NCBI GenBank assembly: GCA_050731755.1
Contig: JBOHPP010000073.1
Span: 1-12,485, forward strand
DNA from: JBOHPP01 sp050731755
GTDB taxonomy: Bacteria; Methylomirabilota; Methylomirabilia; Rokubacteriales; CSP1-6
Direction: 5' to 3'
Length of the DNA stretch: 12,485 nucleotides
Numbering within the stretch: the stretch's first letter is position 1; each line of letters starts with the position of its first letter. The notes under the pieces were generated by a model. That model was not told the origin of the DNA and ran no database searches. It worked only from the letters and a program-made list of their open reading frames with translations. The position numbers and the translations under genes were made by a program. Positions 7,404-12,485 of the stretch are shown here, piece by piece.

Positions 7404-7735
7404 CCGATGATCTCGTTAAGGCCTTCCACGACGCTGGCGACCTCCTCGTCCGACGCCCTGGCGAGTCGCCGGCCGATTCGTTCTACCGCGAGCGTCCGGA
7501 TCTGGCTGATCCTGATCCAGGACCGCTTTGGCAGGCCCGGCGCTTTGCTCTCCGTGGTGAGCGGAAATCCGGCGCGGGGTGCCTGGCTCGTCAGCGCCAC
7601 CGCGATCACCGTGCCTGACCTCTCATTGAACACGTCATGGCTCAGAATGAGCACGGGGCGGAGGCCGGCCTGCTCGCGTCCTCGCAGGGGGTTCAGGTCG
7701 GCCCACCGAATTTCGCCTCTCAGTATTCGGGCCAC
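7400..7735 (-). CDS. mazF: MazF/PemK-type endoribonuclease toxin
   Basis: This 111-residue toxin is expected to cut mRNA or tRNA at short sequence motifs. The fold signatures are clear: RGEIRWADLNPLRGREQAGLRPVLILSHD at residues 6-34, then VIAVALTSQ and PKRSWIRISQIRTLAVERIG. By family alignment R26 and T49 occupy the catalytic Arg and Ser/Thr positions, so it looks intact. GTG 7733-7735 is chosen because it precedes the conserved RGEI strand by only six residues and overlaps the antitoxin stop by 16 bases, typical of coupled pairs; the frame is open further upstream, but only through antitoxin coding sequence. The downstream glycosylase follows immediately. Confidence 0.92.
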   Translation of the reverse strand: MARILRGEIRWADLNPLRGREQAGLRPVLILSHDVFNERSGTVIAVALTSQAPRAGFPLTTESKAPGLPKRSWIRISQIRTLAVERIGRRLARASDEEVASVVEGLNEIIG

Positions 7736-7962
7736 GTCGCCAGGCTTTCCGCGAGGCCTTCCTCGGCGAGGCCCTTCTCCTCTCGCGGATCGAGCTTCGC
7801 ACACTCGCGCGCCAACCGGATCCGCGCGACGCGGTCCAGCTTCTCGGCCAGCGCGGCTTCGATAGCCTGGCTCCGGTTCCGGAATCGACGGTTGGCGACG
7901 AGCTCATCGACGCGGTGGAGCAGCTCGGCCTCGAGCGTCACGGCGACCTTGGTTTTAGGCAT
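7720..7962 (-). CDS. Ribbon-helix-helix antitoxin of the MazF pair
   Basis: This 80-residue protein has a classical ribbon-helix-helix N-terminus: the beta strand KTKVAVTLEAELL, then helices with DELVANRRFRNRSQAIEAALAEKL. An acidic tail (LDPREEKGLAEEGLAESLATWPEY) should occupy the MazF RNA-binding surface. The RHH-plus-MazF pairing resembles the Bacillus EndoAI/EndoA arrangement rather than E. coli MazE, which has a different fold. ATG 7960-7962 (MPKTK) is preferred over three ATGs at 7977-7983 because those lie in the operator-like repeat and next to the -10 box. No ribosome binding site is visible before it, which suggests a very short leader. Confidence 0.88.
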   Translation of the reverse strand: MPKTKVAVTLEAELLHRVDELVANRRFRNRSQAIEAALAEKLDRVARIRLARECAKLDPREEKGLAEEGLAESLATWPEY

Positions 7963-7966
7963 AGCG

Positions 7967-7985
7967 GTATGATACATCATCATAC
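7967..7985 (-). promoter_or_regulatory. Operator-like palindrome and -10 box of the RHH-mazF pair
   Basis: GTATGAT (7967-7973) and ATCATAC (7979-7985) form a 7 bp inverted repeat with a 5-base centre. The minus-strand reading contains TATGAT (7979-7984), 5 of 6 matches to a -10 box. Transcription would begin about 9-10 bases before the antitoxin ATG, so the repeat covers both -10 and start site and an RHH dimer bound here would repress. No -35 match is convincing. Confidence 0.58.
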
Positions 7986-8032
7986 TACGGCGGTCTTACT
8001 GACCGACTGAAGCCGGCGCCGGGAAGTGCGGC

Positions 8033-9295
8033 CTACAAGGGCGCTTCGGTCTCCAGGCGGGTGATCAGCTCGCGGGCGTGCCCGTCGAACACACCGCGCT
8101 CGGCGGAGGGGATGGGCTCGCCGGGGATGAACTTCTCGCCGAGCGGGTTGACGCGGTGGCCGCTCTTCATGACCTCGTAGTGCAGGTGCGGGCCGGTGCT
8201 CAGCCCGGTCGAGCCAACGTAGCCGATCACCTGCCGCTGGCCCACGCGCGCGCCGCGGTCGATCCCCGGACCCACCCGCGAGAGGTGGGCGTAGAGGGTC
8301 TCGTACCCCGAGCGATGACGGAGGCGGACGGCGATGCCGTAGCCGCCGTCCCGTCCGGCGTGGGCCACGACGCCGTCGGCGACCGCTCGCACCGGCGTGC
8401 CCATCGGCGCCGCATAGTCCACGGCGAGATGGGGCAGGGTGCCGCCCAGGATGGGGTGAGGGCGCGCGTAGGTGAACCGCGAGGTGATCCGCGAGAACTC
8501 CAGCGGGCTCTTCAGGAAGCTCTTCTTCAGCGAGCGCCCGTCGAGGTCGTAGTAGCCGAAGCGGTCGCGGCCGGGCGTGTAGCCGATGGCGGTCAAGGTG
8601 CGCCGGTCGCTGGCGTACTGCGCGGCCAGCACCCGTCCGTAGCTCACGAAGGTGTCGCCGGCGTAGCGCTTCTCGACCAGAAGGCGAAAGCGATCGCCGC
8701 TTCGGGTATCCGCGGTGAAGTCGAAGTCCCACTCGAAGATGTTGACCACGGCCAGCACCAGCGGAGGAGACTCCCCGGCCTGGTCGACGGCCTCGAACAG
8801 CGAGCGCTCGACGCGCCCTTGCACCATGGCCAGGCGCACGTCCGGCGTCGTCTCCAGCCGCTTGACCGTCCAGCCGTCCTCCTCGGCCACGGCCGCGTAC
8901 CCCAGCCAGGGGCTTGGCTGCAGGCTCACGGCCATGGGCTTGTCCGTCCCGCTCCAGGTGATCTCCACGGTGTCGCCGGGCTTGAGTCGGCGCAGGTCGA
9001 CGCCGGCCCGAGCCAGCGCGGTGGCCACCTCGTGGCCGATCCGCGGCTCGAGGCCGGCTCGCGTCAGGGCGAGCACGAGGCTGTCGCCCCGCCTGAGGGT
9101 GACGGTTTGCAGGCGCTCGCTCGGAGGCTCGGGCGCGGGGGGCGCGGCGGTCTCGGCCGGGGCCGGCGGCTCCGGAGCCGGTGCTTCGCTTCCCAGCCAC
9201 CACTGGGTCGTCAGACCGGCGGTCCCGAGGACCACCATGACGGCCACCAGGGCCAGGACCAGACGGATCCGGTCAGACATCCTTCCGACCATCAT
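8033..9295 (-). CDS. M23-family murein endopeptidase with OapA/LysM-like domain
   Basis: This 420-residue envelope protein should cut peptide cross-bridges of peptidoglycan. An N-terminal anchor or signal (about residues 10-34) leads into a Pro/Ala-rich linker (37-59). A substrate-recognition region follows (about 60-145, with LRRGDSLVLALTRAG and LKPGDTVEITW), then a middle domain as in MepM/Csd3-type peptidases (VVNIFEWDFDFTADTRSGDRFRLL). The catalytic LytM domain is about 268-385, with zinc ligands H289 and D293 in PHLAVDY and H372 in GPHLHYE, and with H337 and H370 as active-site histidines; all are present, so it is probably active. The ATG overlaps the rsmA stop by 4 bases (ATGA), and no separate ribosome binding site is seen, so translation is likely coupled. 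ATG at codon 6 is an alternative. Confidence 0.93.
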   Translation of the reverse strand: MMVGRMSDRIRLVLALVAVMVVLGTAGLTTQWWLGSEAPAPEPPAPAETAAPPAPEPPSERLQTVTLRRGDSLVLALTRAGLEPRIGHEVATALARAGVDLRRLKPGDTVEITWSGTDKPMAVSLQPSPWLGYAAVAEEDGWTVKRLETTPDVRLAMVQGRVERSLFEAVDQAGESPPLVLAVVNIFEWDFDFTADTRSGDRFRLLVEKRYAGDTFVSYGRVLAAQYASDRRTLTAIGYTPGRDRFGYYDLDGRSLKKSFLKSPLEFSRITSRFTYARPHPILGGTLPHLAVDYAAPMGTPVRAVADGVVAHAGRDGGYGIAVRLRHRSGYETLYAHLSRVGPGIDRGARVGQRQVIGYVGSTGLSTGPHLHYEVMKSGHRVNPLGEKFIPGEPIPSAERGVFDGHARELITRLETEAPL

Positions 9296-10119
9296 AGCCG
9301 GGAGGCCAGGGCGGCAAACTCAGGAATTGTCAGCGTCTCGGCCCGGCGGCCGGCGTCGATACCGGCGGCCTCGGCGGCGGCCCGGACCTGGTCCGTGGTG
9401 ATGCCCAGGCTGCCGGCCAGGGCGTTGGCGAGTGTCTTCCGGCGCTGGGCGAAGGCGGCGCGGACAACGCCAGCGAACCGACGCTCGTCGGCCAGCGGCA
9501 CGCGCGGCCGGGGCAGCACGCGGAGGTGCAGCACCGCGGACTCCACCTTGGGGGGCGGACGAAACGCGCCCGGAGGCACGCGCAGCGCGACCCGCACGTC
9601 GGAGTAGAGCTGGGTGAGGATGCTGAGCGTGCCGTACGTCCGCCCGCCCGGCGCCGCCGCCACGCGCTCGGCCACCTCGCGTTGCAGCATGAGCGCCATC
9701 TCGTGGATCGCCGTGCGCGCCGCGATCAACGATTGCAAGATTGGCTTGGCGACGCTGTAGGGCAGGTTGGCGGCCACGAGCACGCGGCCGCCGGGCGGGG
9801 CGGCCAGCCCGCCGTAGGGCCAGCGGCGAGCGTCGGTTTCGAGCACTTCCACCCGCGAGAAGCGCTCGCGCAGCCGGGCCACCAGGGCCGCATCGACCTC
9901 CAGCGCGAGCACCCGGCCCGCGCGCCGCTCGAGCTCGTCGGTGAGCGCGCCCTCGCCGGGCCCGATCTCGACCACGAGGTCGTTCGGCCCCGGCGCGATG
10001 AGATCGACGATGGCCCGCGCGACCGCGGGATCGCGCAGGAAATGCTGACCGAGCGCGCGCCGCCGGAAGTTCACCGCTCCTGCTGCCGGGTCACGCGCCC
10101 TCGCGGGCGCGCGCGGCAT
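9292..10119 (-). CDS. rsmA: 16S rRNA dimethyladenosine transferase RsmA/KsgA
   Basis: The enzyme uses S-adenosylmethionine to dimethylate two adjacent adenosines near the 3' end of 16S rRNA late in 30S assembly. Visible motifs are LGQHFLRD (23-30), the SAM-binding loop VVEIGPGEGALT (49-60), acidic E74 in ALEVD, D96, and the catalytic NLPYS (118-122); the C-terminal RNA-binding part contains FRPPPKVESAV and FAQRRKTLANAL. With ATG 10117-10119 the protein is 275 residues and overlaps coaE by 29 bases. A GTG at 10072-10074, 16 bases after the coaE stop, would give 260 residues, but its AGGAG is only 2 bases away. The N-terminal 15 residues are low-complexity, so either start is possible. It lies mid-operon between coaE and the M23 peptidase. 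Confidence 0.95.
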   Translation of the reverse strand: MPRAPARARDPAAGAVNFRRRALGQHFLRDPAVARAIVDLIAPGPNDLVVEIGPGEGALTDELERRAGRVLALEVDAALVARLRERFSRVEVLETDARRWPYGGLAAPPGGRVLVAANLPYSVAKPILQSLIAARTAIHEMALMLQREVAERVAAAPGGRTYGTLSILTQLYSDVRVALRVPPGAFRPPPKVESAVLHLRVLPRPRVPLADERRFAGVVRAAFAQRRKTLANALAGSLGITTDQVRAAAEAAGIDAGRRAETLTIPEFAALASRL

Positions 10120-10753
10120 GCTCGGCGACCAGCGCGGCGTGGACCCGGCGCACCTGGGCTTCGGTGGCCGCCCGGTCGCCCGAGTTGTCGATCACGTAGT
10201 GGGCGACCTTGACCTTCTCGCTGAGCGGCATCTGGCTCCGGATCTTGCGCAGGGCCTCGTCGCGAGGGGTCCCGTCGCGGCTCATCAGGCGCTGGATCTG
10301 CACCTCCTCGTCGGCGACCACCACCACCAGGCGATCCATCGTCCGATAATTCCCGCTCTCGACGATCAGCGCTACGTCGAAGATCACGATGCCGGTGAAC
10401 CCGGCCGCGGTCAGCTCGGCCAGCCGCCGGGCCAGGCGCTCGTGGACACGGGGATGAGTGAGCGCCTCCAGGCGGCGTCGCCGGGCGGCGTCGGCGAAGA
10501 CGATGGCGCCGAGCGCTTTGCGATCGAGCGCGCCGTCGGGCCCGAGGACGCCGGGGCCGAACTCCCGGACGATCTCGCCGAACGCGGGCTCGCCCGGCGC
10601 GACCACCTCGCGGGCCAGGACGTCGGCGTCGATGAGGGTGCAGCCCAGCGCCTGGAACGAGGCGCTGACGGTGCTTTTGCCGGTGGCGATGCCCCCGGTG
10701 AGGCCGACGAGCAGGAACGGACGACCGGGGGGCGCGCGCTCCGGCCCCCTTAT
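10091..10753 (-). CDS. coaE: Dephospho-CoA kinase, start codon unresolved
   Basis: This enzyme catalyses the last step of coenzyme A synthesis, ATP-dependent 3'-phosphorylation of dephospho-CoA. Counting from the coordinate given, the P-loop GGIATGKS is at 20-27, IDADVLAREV at 41-50, ALTHPRVH at 97-103, a lid-like RLMSRDGTPRDEA near 155-167, and FDVALIVESG at 125-134, where the family usually has DVPLLFE. The core is complete. No ATG, GTG or TTG lies in frame between the P-loop and a TTG at 10927, which would read through the whole upstream gene. Candidates are ATA 10751-10753, overlapping the upstream TAA as ATAA (220 residues, used here), and CTG 10712-10714 (207 residues, closest to usual family length). 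A base error or mutation at the junction is also possible. Confidence 0.88.
   Translation of the reverse strand: MRGPERAPPGRPFLLVGLTGGIATGKSTVSASFQALGCTLIDADVLAREVVAPGEPAFGEIVREFGPGVLGPDGALDRKALGAIVFADAARRRRLEALTHPRVHERLARRLAELTAAGFTGIVIFDVALIVESGNYRTMDRLVVVVADEEVQIQRLMSRDGTPRDEALRKIRSQMPLSEKVKVAHYVIDNSGDRAATEAQVRRVHAALVAEHAARAREGA
10728..10749 (-). other. GC-rich hairpin at the winged-helix/coaE junction
   Basis: On the minus strand GGGGGC (10744-10749) directly follows the winged-helix stop and pairs with GCCCCC (10728-10733) across a 10-base loop. There is no T-run, so it is not a standard terminator. It lies between the two candidate coaE starts and could affect initiation or could simply be a site prone to assembly or sequencing error. 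Confidence 0.35.
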
Positions 10754-10962
10754 GCCGCTTGGTCTGTCCGTAGCGTCACCCGCAAGGCTCGTCCATCCTT
10801 CGTGAACGTCACCTTTCCTTCTCGAGCGAGCCAGCCGAGCGCCATGAGCACGAGGGGCTCGGGCAGATTCGCGTGCTTCTTGATGGCGCTCAGCCCGCTG
10901 CTGGCATGCTGGTCGAGATAGTGCCAAATGATGCCGGCTGCATTTCCGATCTCGGCTTCCAT
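10750..10962 (-). CDS. Winged helix-turn-helix protein (DUF2582-like)
   Basis: This 70-residue protein resembles the DUF2582 winged-helix family. The N-terminal IGNAAGIIWHYLDQHA is followed by a recognition-helix region (GLSAIKKHANLPEPLVLMALGWLAREGKVTF) and a wing strand (KDGRALRVTL). AAGGAG (10971-10976) lies 8 bases before ATG 10960-10962, a good ribosome binding site. It sits 36 bases after polA and directly before coaE on the same strand, so it is probably cotranscribed with them. Such proteins may bind DNA or protein partners, but no target is known to me, and there is no metal-binding or ligand motif to suggest a signal. Confidence 0.85.
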   Translation of the reverse strand: MEAEIGNAAGIIWHYLDQHASSGLSAIKKHANLPEPLVLMALGWLAREGKVTFTKDGRALRVTLRTDQAA

Positions 10963-10998
10963 GGCGTCAACTCCTTGATCCCCGCCTACGGGGCCGGC

Positions 10999-12485
10999 TC
11001 ACACCTCGGACCAGTCGCGGCCCGACTTCACGTCCACCACCACCGGCACGCGGAGCGGAAGGGCCGCGCCCATGATGTCCCGGGCCAGTCCTTCCACTGT
11101 CGCCACCTCCTCGGGCGGCGCCTCGAAGAGCAGCTCGTCGTGCACCTGCAGCAGCATGCGTGCGCGGAGCCCGCGCTCGGCGAGCGCGGCGTGCATGCGC
11201 ACCATGGCGGTCTTGATCATGTCGCTGGCCGTGCCCTGCACCGGGGCGTTCATGGCCATCCGCTCGGCGGCGTTGCGGGCGACCGGGTTCTGGCTCTTGA
11301 GATCGGGCAGCCACCGCCGGCGGCCCAGAAGCGTGGTGACGTACCCGCGTTGCCGGCCTTCCTCCAGCGTGCGCTCGATGAAGGCCCGCACGCGCGGGTG
11401 GGTGGCGAAGTAGGCGTCGATGTAGCGCTGGGCCTCCTTCTGGTCGATCTTGGTGGCCTGACTGAGCCCGAAGGCGCTGACGCCGTAGAGGATGGCGAAG
11501 TTGGCGCTCTTGGCGATGGTCCGCTGCAGCGGCGTGACATCCGCCGGGCGGATCTTGAAGACCTCGCAGGCCGTCCGGGTGTGGATGTCCTCGCCGCGCT
11601 GGAAGGCCTCGATGATCGACGGGTCCTCGCTCATGTGGGCCAGGATGCGCAGCTCGATTTGCGAGTAGTCGGCGGCCACGAACCGCCAGCCCTCGGCGGG
11701 GATGAAGGCCGCCCGGATGCGCCGGCCCAGCTCCGAGCGGATGGGGATGTTCATGAGGTTGGGGTCCTGCGAGGAGAGCCGCCCGGTGGCCGCCACGAGC
11801 TGGTTGAAGGTGGTGTGAATGCGCCCGGTGGTCGGATTCACGAGAGCCGGCAGGGCGTCGGCATAGGTGCCCTTGAGCTTGGCCAGCGTGCGGTGCTCGA
11901 GCACCTTGGCCGGCAAGGGATGGCCAAGCGACAACTCGGTCAGCACGTCGGCGTCTGTGGAATAACCGGTCTTGGTCCGGCGCGTCGCCGGCAGCTTGAG
12001 CTTCTCGAACAGGATGTGGGCGAGCTGCTTGGGCGATCCGATGTTGAACTCTTCTCCGGCCAGTGCCACGACTTCTCGGGTGAGGTTATCCAGCTGGCGT
12101 TCGAGCTCCTTGGCGAACGCTTCGAGCCGCGCCGGCTCCACGCGGATGCCGTGCCGCTCCATGAGGGCCAAAACCGGCACCAGCGGGCGTTCGATCTCGT
12201 CGTAGAGGGCGCGCAGCTCGAGGCTCTCGAGCTCTCCGGCGGCGTGCTTCCAGTACCGGAGGACCCAGCGGGCGCGCTCGCCGAGGGCCGGCCCCGGCGC
12301 GTCCGCCGGCAGCGCGGGCGGGCACTCGCCGAACGCCTCCATGCAGAGATCGTCGATCCGGTAAGCCGAGCGAGCCGGGTTGAGGAGATAGGCGGCCACC
12401 CCGCTGTCGTGCACCGGCGGTGGACTCGAGCGCCGCGCGAGCCACCACTCGACCAGCGCCTTGGCCTCGTGGACGATCAACTCGC
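10999..12485 (-). CDS. polA: DNA polymerase I, C-terminal part (N-terminus outside window)
   Basis: About 495 residues are visible, open to the right edge; the 5' nuclease domain and start lie outside. Residue numbers count from the codon at 12478-12480. Residues 1-95 are the 3'-5' exonuclease-like domain: HDSGVAAYLLNP is recognisable, but the usual third motif (Y-x3-D in YAAEDA-type sequence) is replaced by GERARWVLRYWKHAAGE, so proofreading is probably lost. The polymerase domain is complete: motif A DYSQIELRIL with D271, O-helix RTIAKSANFAILYG with R320, K324, F328 and Y332, and motif C QVHDELLF with H447, D448 and E449. It should fill gaps in repair and Okazaki-fragment processing. It is the first visible gene of the operon running to the M23 peptidase. 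Confidence 0.96.
   Translation of the reverse strand, partial: ELIVHEAKALVEWWLARRSSPPPVHDSGVAAYLLNPARSAYRIDDLCMEAFGECPPALPADAPGPALGERARWVLRYWKHAAGELESLELRALYDEIERPLVPVLALMERHGIRVEPARLEAFAKELERQLDNLTREVVALAGEEFNIGSPKQLAHILFEKLKLPATRRTKTGYSTDADVLTELSLGHPLPAKVLEHRTLAKLKGTYADALPALVNPTTGRIHTTFNQLVAATGRLSSQDPNLMNIPIRSELGRRIRAAFIPAEGWRFVAADYSQIELRILAHMSEDPSIIEAFQRGEDIHTRTACEVFKIRPADVTPLQRTIAKSANFAILYGVSAFGLSQATKIDQKEAQRYIDAYFATHPRVRAFIERTLEEGRQRGYVTTLLGRRRWLPDLKSQNPVARNAAERMAMNAPVQGTASDMIKTAMVRMHAALAERGLRARMLLQVHDELLFEAPPEEVATVEGLARDIMGAALPLRVPVVVDVKSGRDWSEV

Noticed and set aside
5536..7985. Reading the vapBC-cupin-mazF-glycosylase patch as a single defence system
   Set aside because: Strands alternate, each unit has its own promoter-like sequence, and no nuclease/sensor combination or conserved operon links them.
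7991..8032. CGGTC/GACCG hairpin and CCGGCGCCGG palindrome after the M23 gene
   Set aside because: Stems are short, there is no T-run on the minus strand, and such pairings are common by chance at this GC content.
8078..9607. Open frame of 509 codons on the + strand across the M23 and rsmA genes
   Set aside because: It is a shadow; both genes on the opposite strand carry complete catalytic motifs.
1..12485. CRISPR arrays, insertion sequences, rRNA or complete tRNA genes
   Set aside because: No regularly spaced repeats, transposase-like frames or RNA gene signatures were seen in the window.

Overview
The window is gene-dense, strongly GC-rich bacterial chromosome made mostly of housekeeping genes. 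Short gaps, ATGA/TGATG gene overlaps, GTG starts, an RNase J, a SpoIIIE-sized FtsK and a small DUF2582-type winged-helix gene point to an uncultured high-GC bacterium. Candidatus Rokubacteria/Methylomirabilota is my best guess from the feel of the proteins, but no rRNA or other taxonomic marker is present to test it.

Layout from left to right. (1) Bases 1-1329 (+) hold the 3' part of a DUF4139 protein, convergent with what follows. (2) Bases 1338-5422 (-) read, in transcription order, RNase J, FtsK/SpoIIIE translocase and a 66-residue two-span membrane protein. (3) Bases 5536-7983 form an accessory patch: a VapBC toxin-antitoxin pair (-), a small Tat-exported cupin-fold protein (+) with its own good sigma70-type promoter, and a ribbon-helix-helix/MazF pair (-) that runs into a MUG/TDG-type mismatch DNA glycosylase. 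Both toxin-antitoxin pairs are preceded by inverted repeats that overlap their probable -10 boxes. (4) Bases 8033-12485 (-) are a compact housekeeping operon, in transcription order DNA polymerase I (5' end outside the window), a winged-helix protein, dephospho-CoA kinase, 16S rRNA dimethyladenosine transferase RsmA and an envelope M23 endopeptidase. There is no gene-free stretch longer than about 230 bases.

Most of the window therefore serves replication and repair (PolA, glycosylase), chromosome segregation and division (FtsK), RNA turnover and ribosome maturation (RNase J, RsmA), CoA synthesis (CoaE) and wall remodelling (M23). I do not see a clearly new multi-gene system. The observations most worth checking are: two genes (coaE and the glycosylase) whose conserved N-termini extend above any usable canonical start codon, each with a near-cognate codon overlapping the upstream stop as ATAA or CTGA; a cupin whose metal-ligand positions are nearly all replaced; and the palindromic operator-like sites of the accessory patch.
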